Positions 8,262 through 17,091 are shown, counted from the stretch's first letter. The stretch: DNA of 39,270 nucleotides from Chlamydiota bacterium (GCA_021772245.1 JAJFMH010000040.1:1-39270); one strand, 5' to 3'. The notes: generated by a model not told the origin, from the sequence alone. Made by a program: numbers and translations.

Positions 8262-10860
8262 GGCCGCTCCAACCAGTTTGGTGTGATGCGCCTAGTCCCT
8301 CACCTGTATTTCCATGAAAATATTCATGGAAATGCAGGTAATCTTTAAAATAAGGATCGTTTTGCATTTTTTTATCTGATCCAAAAACTTTCTTATTCCC
8401 ACTTGCATCTTCCTTATAGATCGACACTAAGCGCTTCGACAACTCGATAGATACATCCCAAAGATTCATCATATTGCCAGACCCTGTTGGACACTCAATT
8501 TGAAATTCATCTCCATAGTAATGATGGAATTTTTGCAACGACTCAATAATTAACATATTGATCGGGAACCAAACGGGGCCTCTCCAATTCGAATTACCAC
8601 CAAATAAACTTGATGTGGACTCCGCCGGCTCATAATTGATGGAATGTTCATCTCCATTGAGTTGTAATGTATAGGGATTATCCCCATATTTTTTTGACAA
8701 AGATCTAATACCAGATGGGCTTAAAAACTCCTCTTCATCGAGCATAATGACAAGTATTTTTGTAAGCTTTTCACGGCTCAGAAAAGCTAGAATTCTTCTT
8801 CCATTAACCCCTGGTGTCTTCATACACGAAACCCGATCACAAAGATCCTTTCTATTGGTTAAAAACCAATCCATTCTTCGCTTGAATCCTTTTAACTGAT
8901 CAAAAATGGCTGGATCAATTGTCATCACAGCAAACAGAGGGATAAGACCTACTAGAGATCGTACTTTAATAGGAAAATTTCCTTCACTCGTTTGAATCAT
9001 ATCATAATAAAAGCCATCTTCTTCATTCCAAAGTGACTCAGAGAGACTCCCTTCAAAATTAATTGCGCCCGAAATATGCAAAAAATGCTCATAAAATTTA
9101 CTTGCCATATCTTCATATGCGATATTTTCTTTGGCAAGCTCGAGTGAAATCGTCAGCATATTTAAGCAATACATTCCCATCCATGATGTGGCATCTGACT
9201 GAAACAGTGACGATCCCTTTGGCAAAGTCTCAGATCTATTAAACACAGAAATATTATCGAGCCCCAGAAAGCCGCCTTTGAAGATATTTCTGCCCTCTGA
9301 ATCTTCTCTATTTACCCACCAGGTAAAGTTCATAATCAGCTTTTGATACACTCTTTCTAAAAAGAGTGTATCAGAGACCCCATGCACTTTTTTTTCTATT
9401 TTATAAATTCTCCAAAGTGCCCAAGCATGAACGGGGGGATTTACATCATCAAAATTCCATTCATAGGCGGGAATTTGACCACTTGGATGCATATACCACT
9501 CTCTAGTAAGTAAAATAAGTTGCCTTTTAGCATATTCAGGATCAACAACAGCAAGTGGCAGTGTATGAAAAGCTGTATCCCAAGAATAAAAAGCTGGGTA
9601 CTCCCATTTATCTGGAACAGATAAAACGTCATCATTGTAGAGATGTTGCCAATCAAAATTTCGAATTTCTTCTCTTTTAGGCATATGAGGGCAGGTATTT
9701 TCTTCCCCAGCAAGCCACCTTTCAACAACGTAGTGGTAAAACTGTTTATTCCAAAGCATCCCTGAAAACGCTTGTTTGGCAATTCTGTAGTATTCAGTTT
9801 GACACTGTTTGGGAAGATAACTCTCAAAAAACTTGTCGGTCTCTTTTCTTCTTTTTAGAATTAGTTTTTTGCCCTCTTTTTCTAAATTATTGGAAGAAGT
9901 TTTTCTTCCTTTTTCTTCCTTTTTCAATCGAAAAAAAAGTTGCTTTGAACTTTTGCCATTAATGTTTAATTCATAATGGAAAGCCGCTTTAGTCCCCTGG
10001 CAACTGGGGTTAATTGCATTTTTTTCCCCATCCACCACGTATCTAGAAAATGCATCTTTAGAAAAACCTTCAAAATCATCCAGGTTGCAAATCATCTTTT
10101 CATTGGTTTCATTTTCTGTGAATAAAATCTCATCTGGTGACTCTCCACAAAACACAAAATTGCCAAGGGTCTCGTGAGTAACTTCAATAGAATCATAAGT
10201 CTTCTTCATATTAGGCTTTACATCTTTGCTATCCCACTTCCATGTATTTCTAAAGGTAAGGGTCGGTAAAAGATGTATACTTGCAGAGGCGTTTCCCCTG
10301 TTATGGATAGTTACCGAGATAAACAGATCTTCGGCATCCTGCTTAGCATATTCAATGAAAATATCAAAATAGGCGTCTTCCTTAAAAGCGCCAGTATCCA
10401 TCAACTCAAATTCACGATCATCAAACCCTCTTTTTTTATTCTCATCTAGAAGCCTTTGATAAGGAAATTCCATCTGAGGATATTTATAAAGATATTTCAT
10501 ATAGGAGTGCGTTGGAGTATTATCTAAATAATAATACATCTCCTTCACATCTTCGCCATGGTTGCCTTCCATATTCGAAAGACCAAATAGTTTTTCTTTT
10601 ATGAAAGGATCTTTTCCATTCCAAAAACAAAAAGAAAAACAAAGCCTCTGGTGATTATCACATATACCCCCAATTCCATCTTCTCCCCATCTGTAAACCT
10701 GCGAGTGGGATTTCTTGAATGTGAGGAAATTCCATGCATCTTGATTTTCTGAGTAGTCTTCTCGAACAACGCCCCATTGACGCTCACTTAAATAAGGGCC
10801 CCATCTTTTCCAATGTTTTTTTCTCTCAATATTCTCTTGCAACCTTTTTTTCTCTGACAT
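8218..10860 (-). CDS. GH63-family alpha-glucosidase
   Basis: A predicted 880-residue cytoplasmic glycosidase of the MGH63 (bacterial mannosyl-oligosaccharide glucosidase-like) type, with an (alpha/alpha)6 barrel. The N-terminus (KKHWKRWGPYLSERQWGVVREDYS) is characteristic. The barrel carries YSWDTAFHTLPL, whose Asp fits the general acid. GNSNWRGPVWFP follows, and near the C-terminus NTGEGLG precedes the HQTGWSGL block, whose Glu fits the base. The start is set at the second of two adjacent ATGs (10860), because AAGGGG lies six bases upstream; a longer form would start at 10884. No signal peptide is seen. Natural substrates may be alpha-glucosides or storage sugars. Nothing in the neighbourhood shows which. 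Confidence 0.82.
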   Translation of the reverse strand: MSEKKRLQENIERKKHWKRWGPYLSERQWGVVREDYSENQDAWNFLTFKKSHSQVYRWGEDGIGGICDNHQRLCFSFCFWNGKDPFIKEKLFGLSNMEGNHGEDVKEMYYYLDNTPTHSYMKYLYKYPQMEFPYQRLLDENKKRGFDDREFELMDTGAFKEDAYFDIFIEYAKQDAEDLFISVTIHNRGNASASIHLLPTLTFRNTWKWDSKDVKPNMKKTYDSIEVTHETLGNFVFCGESPDEILFTENETNEKMICNLDDFEGFSKDAFSRYVVDGEKNAINPSCQGTKAAFHYELNINGKSSKQLFFRLKKEEKGRKTSSNNLEKEGKKLILKRRKETDKFFESYLPKQCQTEYYRIAKQAFSGMLWNKQFYHYVVERWLAGEENTCPHMPKREEIRNFDWQHLYNDDVLSVPDKWEYPAFYSWDTAFHTLPLAVVDPEYAKRQLILLTREWYMHPSGQIPAYEWNFDDVNPPVHAWALWRIYKIEKKVHGVSDTLFLERVYQKLIMNFTWWVNREDSEGRNIFKGGFLGLDNISVFNRSETLPKGSSLFQSDATSWMGMYCLNMLTISLELAKENIAYEDMASKFYEHFLHISGAINFEGSLSESLWNEEDGFYYDMIQTSEGNFPIKVRSLVGLIPLFAVMTIDPAIFDQLKGFKRRMDWFLTNRKDLCDRVSCMKTPGVNGRRILAFLSREKLTKILVIMLDEEEFLSPSGIRSLSKKYGDNPYTLQLNGDEHSINYEPAESTSSLFGGNSNWRGPVWFPINMLIIESLQKFHHYYGDEFQIECPTGSGNMMNLWDVSIELSKRLVSIYKEDASGNKKVFGSDKKMQNDPYFKDYLHFHEYFHGNTGEGLGASHQTGWSGLIAKLVRQLAEFEK
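8231..8246. repeat. 16-bp perfect palindrome in the ptr/glucosidase overlap
   Basis: TCCGCCAATTGGCGGA is a perfect inverted repeat lying inside the coding ends of two convergent genes. As RNA it would form a GC-rich stem, but no T-run follows in either direction. It could pause transcription or be a protein site. Confidence 0.6.
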
Positions 10861-10902
10861 CATAATCCCCTTTTTCTTCACCATATGTTTTCAAACAATT
10901 TA

Positions 10903-10931
10903 TTGACATTTCAAAATTCCTATGAAGAATG
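10903..10931 (+). promoter_or_regulatory. Possible promoter for the oxidoreductase operon
   Basis: A perfect TTGACA (10903-10908) lies in the divergent gap, but at 17 bases the -10 (AGAATG) is poor. The site is plausible only on position. Confidence 0.3.
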
Positions 10932-10950
10932 AACACTTATAGGAGAAAAG

Positions 10951-12372
10951 ATGTACGATGTAATTGTAATTGGTGCTGGCGCCGCGGGACTTGTAGTATC
11001 TAATGGACTTGCTGCTGCTAAAAAAAAAGTCCTAATGATTGAAAAAGGACTCTTCGGTGGTGACTGCACAAACTATGGGTGTATACCCAGCAAAGCGCTT
11101 ATTGCCTCTTCTAAAGTAGCTCACTCAGTGAAATCTGCCAAAAAATTTGGCCTTTCGCTCAAGGACATATCATTTACGGCTGATGAAGCTTTTATTCGAA
11201 CTCAGCAAATTGTATCATCAGTCCGATCTCATGAAGATGAAAAAGCGCTTAATAAAAAAGGGGTTCATACATTTAAAGGCGTAGCTTCTTTTATCGATAA
11301 AAATACAATTAAAGCTATTTCTGCATCTGGCGATGAAAAGCAATTTTCTGCTAAGAAAATTGTCATTTCAACTGGATCTCATCCAATTACACCTGACATA
11401 CCAGGTCTCAAGAGCACTCCTTTTCTTAATAATGAATCCATTTTTTCTTTAGAAAAAATCCCATCCTCGATTCATTTTTTAGGAGGAGGCCCCATATCTA
11501 TTGAGCTTGCCTTAGCCCTATCCAAGCTTGGTTCTAAAGTCACCGTTATTCAATCCTCAAAGCATATTCTAAATCGTGAAGATCCCTGTGCACGTGAAAT
11601 CATTGAACATGTCTTTATGCAAGAAGGTATTACCATCTGTAAAAATACTTCTCTAAAGTCTGTCTCATACCAAAATAATCAATTCGAACTTGAACTCTTT
11701 AATAAAGAGACAAACAAATCAAATAAGCACATCAGCGAGGCTCTCTTTATTGGAACAGGTCGCATGCCCTCTCTTGATAAACTCCAGCTAGACAATGGAG
11801 GCATTATCCACTCAGACAAAGGAATCAGTGTTGATTCCTTTGGAAGAACAAACATCAAAAGTATTTATGCAATTGGTGACTCAATAGGCCCACCTTTTTT
11901 CACCCACCTAGCAGAAACGCATGGCAGAGTTGTGCTTCAAAATCTAATTTTACCTTTTAAAACAAAAATCCCAAAAGGCCCATATCCAAGAGTCACCTTT
12001 ACGGAGCCAGAAATAGCCTCATTTGGTTTTAATGAAAGAGACGCAATCGAAAAATACTCCGAGAAAAAACTCCAAATCTATCATTTTTCCTTGTGCGATT
12101 TAGATAGAGCTATTACAGATTCATCTGAAGAAGGTTTTGTAAAAGTCATTACCAAAAAGTGGTCTTCAAAAATTATTGGAGCAACAATTGTGGCTCCAAG
12201 AGCTGGAGAAATGATCCAAGAGCTCATCTTAGCAAAAGAAAGTAACATCACCTTTAGAAAACTCAAAAATCAGATTCACCCTTACCCCACATACTCTAGA
12301 GCTATCAGGCAAACCTCTGATCTATACTTAAAAGATGTCATCTTAAAAACACTATCAAAATGGTTACCTTAA
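10951..12372 (+). CDS. FAD-dependent pyridine nucleotide-disulfide oxidoreductase, MerA/Lpd-like
   Basis: A 473-residue flavoprotein of the dihydrolipoamide dehydrogenase/mercuric reductase superfamily. It has the FAD loop GAGAAG (8-13) and the redox-active pair Cys39-Cys44 in CTNYGCIPSK. The NAD-binding GGGPISIELA lies near 178, the second FAD motif YAIGDS near 308, and the C-terminal HPYPTYS holds the His-Pro active base of the partner subunit. It lacks the extra C-terminal Cys pair of true mercuric reductase, so mercury reduction is unlikely; it also stands alone from any 2-oxoacid dehydrogenase genes. AGGAG precedes the ATG. It overlaps the next gene by its stop codon, and a MerA-like enzyme followed by a TVP38 protein is a recurring pairing in bacteria. 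Confidence 0.85.
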   Translation: MYDVIVIGAGAAGLVVSNGLAAAKKKVLMIEKGLFGGDCTNYGCIPSKALIASSKVAHSVKSAKKFGLSLKDISFTADEAFIRTQQIVSSVRSHEDEKALNKKGVHTFKGVASFIDKNTIKAISASGDEKQFSAKKIVISTGSHPITPDIPGLKSTPFLNNESIFSLEKIPSSIHFLGGGPISIELALALSKLGSKVTVIQSSKHILNREDPCAREIIEHVFMQEGITICKNTSLKSVSYQNNQFELELFNKETNKSNKHISEALFIGTGRMPSLDKLQLDNGGIIHSDKGISVDSFGRTNIKSIYAIGDSIGPPFFTHLAETHGRVVLQNLILPFKTKIPKGPYPRVTFTEPEIASFGFNERDAIEKYSEKKLQIYHFSLCDLDRAITDSSEEGFVKVITKKWSSKIIGATIVAPRAGEMIQELILAKESNITFRKLKNQIHPYPTYSRAIRQTSDLYLKDVILKTLSKWLP

Positions 12373-13076
12373 TGAAAAAAAACCTTCTTCGATATCTTCC
12401 TTTTTTGCTGCTTATTACCATTATTGTAGTTGGATATTTTTTGGATGTAGCGTCCTATCTATCTTTTGACAAAATCAAAGAAAATAGAAATCAGTTACTA
12501 CTTTTTGCAAAGCAGCGTCCTATTATAACCCCCCTCATCTTCATGTTACTCTATGCAGTTGCTGTAAGTCTTTCCATACCTGGCGCTTTTATTCTAACCA
12601 TAGTCTCCGGGTTTATCTTTTATTTACCCCTTAGCATCTTTTATGTAGCCATTTCAGCAACTCTTGGAGCATATATTATATTTTTAATCGCTAAATATGC
12701 TTTTTCTAGTCTCATGCAAGATAAAGCAAAACCCCTTCTCAAAAAATTTGAAAAAGGGTTTCAAGAAAATGGCGCAAGTTATTTACTTTTTCTACGACTA
12801 ATTCCTCTGTTTCCATTTTGGTTTGTGAATATTGCACCCGCCTTTTTTAACATCAAAACAAGAACATTTCTTTGGACCACTTTTGTAGGGATATTACCAG
12901 GAGTATTCGTATATGCAAATGCAGGAAGAAGTCTAGGCACGATTTTCGACCAGGGTAAAGAATTTTCCTTGGAAACTGTTTTTAATTTTCAAGTTAAACT
13001 AGCCCTTGTTATCTTGGCGCTTTTTGCACTAGTGCCCATCCTCATCAAAAAATACTCAGGAAAAAAAGATGCTTGA
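12372..13076 (+). CDS. TVP38/TMEM64 (VTT domain) membrane protein
   Basis: A 234-residue polytopic inner-membrane protein of the TVP38/TMEM64/DedA-like (VTT) superfamily, members of which move lipids across membranes. About six hydrophobic helices are seen, starting near residues 6-26 (LPFLLLITIIVVGYFL). The family core is FLRLIPLFPFWFVN near 135, followed by GILPGVFVYANAG. The start is placed at the ATG overlapping the upstream stop (TAATG at 12370-12374); an earlier ATG at 12360 would add four residues. The next gene overlaps it by eight bases, so the three genes probably form one transcript. Confidence 0.85.
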   Translation: MKKNLLRYLPFLLLITIIVVGYFLDVASYLSFDKIKENRNQLLLFAKQRPIITPLIFMLLYAVAVSLSIPGAFILTIVSGFIFYLPLSIFYVAISATLGAYIIFLIAKYAFSSLMQDKAKPLLKKFEKGFQENGASYLLFLRLIPLFPFWFVNIAPAFFNIKTRTFLWTTFVGILPGVFVYANAGRSLGTIFDQGKEFSLETVFNFQVKLALVILALFALVPILIKKYSGKKDA

Positions 13077-13653
13077 CTCCTTCTATAGGAAGCCTTACCA
13101 AAAACTTTTCATTAATCCTCTGTTACAGCTACCTCTCTTACAAAAGATACATCCTTCAACTCTTACCATTTGTGCATGTTTATCGGGACTCTTGATTCCA
13201 TTTTTTCTTTATTGTCACCTAAATCTTCTTGCATGCTGCGCTCTTATTGTCTCTGGCTTTTTGGATACCTTAGATGGATCAATAGCAAGAATGTTTAACA
13301 AAACATCCGATGAAGGAGCAATGCTTGATATTGTTTCAGATCGGTTTGTTGAAACATTTATTATTTTAGGGCTCTTTCTATTTAATTTGGAAACAAGAGG
13401 GTTAGTATGTTTTGGGATGCTTGGCGCCTCTTATTTATGTGTGACAACATTTCTAGTTGTGGGAATATTTACCTCAACCAAATCAGAAAAAAGTTTCTAT
13501 TACAGTCCAGGAATCATTGAGCGAGGGGAAGCTTTTATATTTTTTGCATTTATGATATTATATCCAAGAATATTTCATTTGCTTTCAATTTCATATATAA
13601 CTCTTGTACTGCTAACAACCTTTATTAGAATTTATCAATTTCAAAAAAGTTAA
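13069..13653 (+). CDS. CDP-alcohol phosphatidyltransferase family protein
   Basis: A 194-residue integral membrane enzyme predicted to join a CDP-activated lipid and an alcohol phosphate or alcohol. The family signature D-x2-D-G-x2-A-R-x8-G-x3-D-x3-D is complete, from DTLDGSIAR near residue 66 to the final Asp of LDIVSD near 91. About five membrane segments are seen. The acceptor (glycerol phosphate, inositol, serine or other) cannot be read from the motif. AGGA lies seven bases before the ATG, which overlaps the end of the VTT gene. Only eight bases separate its stop from the convergent yebC. Confidence 0.85.
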   Translation: MLDSFYRKPYQKLFINPLLQLPLLQKIHPSTLTICACLSGLLIPFFLYCHLNLLACCALIVSGFLDTLDGSIARMFNKTSDEGAMLDIVSDRFVETFIILGLFLFNLETRGLVCFGMLGASYLCVTTFLVVGIFTSTKSEKSFYYSPGIIERGEAFIFFAFMILYPRIFHLLSISYITLVLLTTFIRIYQFQKS

Positions 13654-13661
13654 AACAAAAC

Positions 13662-14366
13662 CTATTCCATATTGTGATAGACGGCGTCTACATCTTCCAG
13701 ATCTTCCAAATAATCAATTAAAGCAAAATTTGATTTTCGGGTCTCTTCGTCACACGTTACAAATACCTTGGGTATCATAGTAAGTTTTTCATCTTTGACC
13801 CCGCATGTAAGCCTATCTTTCACTTCATAAAGCTCTGCTGGGTCTGTGACTATAATATATGAATCATCTGTTACATCAAAATCTTCAGCCCCAGCATCAG
13901 AGGCCATTTGAAAAGCTGTATCTTCATCTACAATAGATTTATCTACTTCAATAATGCCTTTTTTTTCGAAGTTAAAACTTACAGATCCTGGTGTTGCTAC
14001 AGAGCCTCCATTTTTATTGGTGGCAATACGCATATCAGATGATATTCTGTTTTTGTTGTCAGTCATAACTTCTGCTATGATTCCAACACCGTTATAACCA
14101 TAAAGCTCATAAGTCATTTCAATGAAGTCTGCTTGATCAGCGCTAGAGGCCTTTTTGATATTTCGTTCGATGTTATCATTGGGCATATTGCAGGCTTTAG
14201 CCTTTTGCAATGCAAGTTTGAGTTTAGCATTGGACTTAACATCAGGGCCGCCTTGCTTTACAGCTGAGATAATCTCTTTAGTAACCCGAGAAAAAACTTT
14301 ACCACGAGCAGCATCAGCTCTTCCTTTTCTGTGTTTAATATTTGCCCACTTACTATGTCCCGCCAT
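13662..14366 (-). CDS. yebC: YebC/PmpR-family protein
   Basis: A 234-residue protein of the YebC family, beginning with the diagnostic MAGHSKWANIKHRKGRADAA. It has the usual three-domain layout and normal length. Family members are described as DNA-binding regulators and, more recently, as factors that help ribosomes through difficult sequences. It is the last gene of a tight leftward operon (prfB, two acetyltransferases, yebC), with three bases between it and the previous stop. Location next to release factor RF2 fits a translation role, but that is inference. Confidence 0.93.
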   Translation of the reverse strand: MAGHSKWANIKHRKGRADAARGKVFSRVTKEIISAVKQGGPDVKSNAKLKLALQKAKACNMPNDNIERNIKKASSADQADFIEMTYELYGYNGVGIIAEVMTDNKNRISSDMRIATNKNGGSVATPGSVSFNFEKKGIIEVDKSIVDEDTAFQMASDAGAEDFDVTDDSYIIVTDPAELYEVKDRLTCGVKDEKLTMIPKVFVTCDEETRKSNFALIDYLEDLEDVDAVYHNME

Positions 14367-14369
14367 AAC

Positions 14370-14858
14370 CTACAGATCCTTTTGCATTAATATTTTAGTT
14401 AAATATTTGTCTCCATCCTTTAAGAATTTAGGATGTCTACCATACTCTTTGAACCCCAGTCTTTTATAGAGCCTAATTGCTGGATTTCCCTCATAAACTT
14501 CTAGATGAAAAAACTCGATATGGAATTTTTCTTTTCCAAGCTTCATCAATTCTTTCATAAGAAATGTTCCAGCGCCTTTACCTCGATGAGCCTCATCAAT
14601 CGCAATCACAAATAACGCTTGATGTCTATGTTTCTCATAGCCTTGTACGTAGATAAGGGCTGATCCAATGACTTTTCCATGTTCTTCTAAAGTAATTGAA
14701 GCACCGAGCTTTATATAGCTGAGCCACAATCTAACAGCTTCTTTTACCTCTTTCTCATCAGTCATTGGAAATCCCTCTAACACCCCTTTTTGAAGAAGCC
14801 ACTTTTCTATAAGAGGACCATCAGATGCTACTGTTTCTCGGACATGAAATTCTGTCAT
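14370..14858 (-). CDS. GNAT-family N-acetyltransferase (second of tandem pair)
   Basis: A 162-residue acetyltransferase of the GNAT fold. The acetyl-CoA loop appears as AHRGKGAGTFLM (about residues 90-101), followed by the late-fold segment NPAIRLYKRLGFKEYG. The N-terminus resembles that of the upstream neighbour: IEKWLLQKGVLEGFPM here and IRKWLQTKGMLSNFPM there. The two are therefore tandem paralogues. The start codon overlaps the neighbour's stop by four bases (ATGA). Substrate unknown; C. trachomatis has an uncharacterised gene at this position next to prfB. Confidence 0.8.
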   Translation of the reverse strand: MTEFHVRETVASDGPLIEKWLLQKGVLEGFPMTDEKEVKEAVRLWLSYIKLGASITLEEHGKVIGSALIYVQGYEKHRHQALFVIAIDEAHRGKGAGTFLMKELMKLGKEKFHIEFFHLEVYEGNPAIRLYKRLGFKEYGRHPKFLKDGDKYLTKILMQKDL

Positions 14859-15364
14859 AACGTTATATCCATAATGATTCGACTTTTATATTTTCCATTC
14901 TCTTTTACAAACTTTTCTTGCTTGCATATCTCTACAAAGCCATTTTTTAAAAGAAATGAGTGAGAAAAACTTCCCTCAATAACATCAAAATACAGCCTTT
15001 CTAATTTGAATTTTGTTACTGCTAGGTGTTTGATGTTTTTAATTAGTGCAGTTCCTATTCCTCTTCTTTGCCATTTGGGGTCAACAATAAATTGCATCAT
15101 CCCAAAATGCATAACTTTACGAAAAGGCATTAAAAAAAGAGTTGCTACACCATTTGGAACGCCATTATATGTAGAGGTAAGGCTACTATGATAACGAAAA
15201 AAACCAGACCAATACCGAAGATTCATTTCGATTTCTTTTTCATTTCCCATGGGAAAATTGGAAAGCATCCCTTTAGTTTGAAGCCACTTTCTAATGTGGG
15301 TTATATCACTATTTTCAGAATAACGAATATCAAATGCTTTTTCATCTGTAATTTTTTTGATCAT
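14855..15364 (-). CDS. GNAT-family N-acetyltransferase (first of tandem pair)
   Basis: A 169-residue GNAT-fold protein with the acetyl-CoA binding loop KWQRRGIGTALI (about residues 103-114) and a SHSFLLKNGFVE end segment. It starts at an ATG that overlaps the prfB stop by four bases (ATGA), so its translation is coupled to release factor 2. It is a diverged tandem copy of the next gene. The acceptor is unknown; a translation-related target is attractive because of the operon but is not shown by the sequence. Confidence 0.78.
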   Translation of the reverse strand: MIKKITDEKAFDIRYSENSDITHIRKWLQTKGMLSNFPMGNEKEIEMNLRYWSGFFRYHSSLTSTYNGVPNGVATLFLMPFRKVMHFGMMQFIVDPKWQRRGIGTALIKNIKHLAVTKFKLERLYFDVIEGSFSHSFLLKNGFVEICKQEKFVKENGKYKSRIIMDITL

Positions 15365-16462
15365 GCTCCACCAAATTCTTTTAAATAAGCATTAATAAAC
15401 AAGTCAATATCTCCATCCATAACACTTTGAATATTTCCCGTCTCTGCTTTGGTTCTTGTATCCTTTACAAGAGTATAAGGTTGAAAAACATAACTTCTAA
15501 TCTGAGATCCCCACTCAATTTTTTTCTTTTCACCAGAAATTTTAGAAAGAGATTCCTCTCTTTCTAAAAGCTCTTTTTCATAAAGCTTTGATTTAAGCAT
15601 TTTTAAGCAGGTTTCTTTGTTTTGTAATTGGGATCTTTGTCCTTGGCAGGACACAACGATACCTGATGGAATATGCGTGATACGTACAGCTGAGTCAGTT
15701 GTATTTACATGCTGTCCACCAGCTCCAGAGGACCTAAAAGTGTCGATGCGAAGATCTTCTGGTTCAATTTGGATTTCAATTCCATCCTCAATCTCAGGTG
15801 TAACATCCACGGAGGCAAAACTTGTGTGTCTTTTTGCATTGCTATCAAACGGAGAGATCCGAACAAGTCTATGTACACCACGCTCTGCTTTTGCGTAACC
15901 AAAACTAAAGGGGCCATCTATTTTAAGAGTGATGCTTTTAATTCCTGCAACGTCTCCGTCTACAGATTCTACAACTTCTGTTTTCCAGCCTCTTTTTTCA
16001 GCCCACCGAAGATACATACGTGAGAGCATATGTGCCCAATCGCAAGATTCTGTTCCACCAGCTCCAGCATTGATACTTAAGTAACATGAGTTTGGATCTA
16101 GTTCATGAGAGAGCATCTTTTTGATTTCAAGTTCTTCTAATTCTTTCAAAACTGCTTTAAGTTCTAAAAGAAGTTCTTGATAAAGCTCTTTATCTTCCTC
16201 TTCTTCTATTTCTTCTAAAAACTCTTTTGCTGCTAAAAAACGAGTTTTTACTTCATTAAAAGGTACTGTCCACGCCTTTAATGCGTTGCAGCTTTTAATA
16301 ACTTGATTTGCAGCGTCTGTATTTTCCCAAAAGGAAGCATCCTCCATTTGAGATTGAAGAGTTTTAATTTCCTTTTCTTTGCAAGCAATGTCAAAGATAC
16401 CTCCACATATGAAGAATTCTTTGATCCATATCTTTTAATTGCGTTGCAAGATCCTCTTTCAT
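15361..16462 (-). CDS. prfB: Peptide chain release factor 2, programmed +1 frameshift
   Basis: Release factor RF2 recognises UAA and UGA and frees the finished peptide. The gene is read in two frames. Frame one starts at the ATG at 16462 and runs 23 codons to a TGA at 16393-16391. After a +1 shift it continues from 16392 to 15361, giving 366 residues, the usual RF2 length. The shift site GTGGAGGTATCTTTGAC has an internal Shine-Dalgarno (GGAGG), CTT and TGA-C, spaced as in E. coli. The GGQ peptidyl-hydrolysis motif (SSGAGGQHVN) and a peptide-anticodon region are present. RF2 scarcity favours the shift, so the protein regulates its own synthesis. It heads the prfB-GNAT-GNAT-yebC operon. Confidence 0.95.
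16388..16405 (-). promoter_or_regulatory. RF2 programmed frameshift site
   Basis: On the minus strand GGAGG-TAT-CTT-TGA-C places an anti-Shine-Dalgarno-pairing sequence three bases before the CTT slippery codon. In-frame TGA is at 16393-16391. This is the conserved RF2 recoding signal. Confidence 0.93.
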
Positions 16463-16494
16463 TTTTCATCCAATAAAGTTTAATTCAACCACTA

Positions 16495-16523
16495 AAGATA
16501 CCCCAATAAAAAGGAAATAACAA
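16495..16523 (-). promoter_or_regulatory. Candidate promoter of the prfB operon
   Basis: On the minus strand TTGTTA (16523-16518) and TATCTT (16500-16495) are separated by 17 bases. Each box matches the consensus at four of six positions. It lies 33 bases before the prfB ATG. Confidence 0.4.
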
Positions 16524-16595
16524 TGAAAATCCAGCTTAAATTTTCTCTTTTTATGCAGCTATCGTTACTTAACTTCTGATTAACTCAGAGATTCC

Positions 16596-16623
16596 TTTAC
16601 ATAAAAAAAGTATAGACTATAAT
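16596..16623 (+). promoter_or_regulatory. Promoter of the 114-residue orphan gene
   Basis: TTTACA (16596-16601) and a perfect TATAAT (16618-16623) are separated by 16 bases. The leader that follows contains a 6-bp hairpin AGGGAA/TTCCCT at 16644-16659, which ends about 22 bases before the Shine-Dalgarno. Confidence 0.65.
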
Positions 16624-16694
16624 TTGCCCAAGAAAATTTATTAAGGGAAGCTATTCCCTATTCACTAGTTTATTGATTGTAAGGAGAAAAAAAA

Positions 16695-17039
16695 ATGGCA
16701 ACTACACCTATTATTGACACACCTGACAGCAGTTTCATGACACAGGCTATAGAAGGATTAACTAATGCAGCAAAGACCACATATGAATATGGAGAGTATG
16801 CTGCAGGTTTTTTAGCAAATACAGCATCAAGTGGTTGGGTGATGACTTGCGATACAACAAGCTATATTTCAGAGCTTGCCGCTCCATATTTTCAGAGTCT
16901 AGGGGAACTTTTTTGCGGCGATTCCGAAAGTGCTGCATGGGTTGTTGGCATTGCTGGAGCAGGTCTTGCTCTTTCTGCTATTGCAGCTTATTTTTTCTAC
17001 GGTCAATCGGTTGAGGCAGGGACAGAGGTGGAAGGCTAA
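16695..17039 (+). CDS. Small hypothetical protein with C-terminal membrane segment
   Basis: A 114-residue protein of unknown function. The N-terminal 75 residues are polar and rich in Ala, Thr and Ser, with two isolated Cys. One strong hydrophobic helix follows (about residues 80-103, AAWVVGIAGAGLALSAIAAY), then a short acidic tail. This looks like a tail-anchored or single-pass protein. AAGGAG lies nine bases before the ATG across an A-run, a consensus-like promoter sits at 16596-16623, and a strong terminator follows, so it is a well-expressed single-gene unit. It interrupts the order prfB-SWIB remembered from Chlamydiaceae. A type III effector or envelope protein is possible but not demonstrated. 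Confidence 0.7.
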   Translation: MATTPIIDTPDSSFMTQAIEGLTNAAKTTYEYGEYAAGFLANTASSGWVMTCDTTSYISELAAPYFQSLGELFCGDSESAAWVVGIAGAGLALSAIAAYFFYGQSVEAGTEVEG

Positions 17040-17091
17040 AGTACTAGTAAAGCACAAACTGTATAATAACAAGTTGTATTGGTCTAAACAG

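Noticed and set aside
10951-12372. True mercuric reductase
   Set aside because: The C-terminal Cys pair and the N-terminal heavy-metal domain are absent; no mer genes nearby.
16278-16469. 63-codon leftward frame at the prfB 5' end
   Set aside because: It is an out-of-frame shadow; the real RF2 start is ATG 16462 with the +1 shift.
16523-16579. 18-codon frame MKIQLKFSLF with AAGGA upstream, a possible leader peptide
   Set aside because: It lies upstream of the orphan's promoter and overlaps the prfB promoter on the other strand; too short to support on its own.
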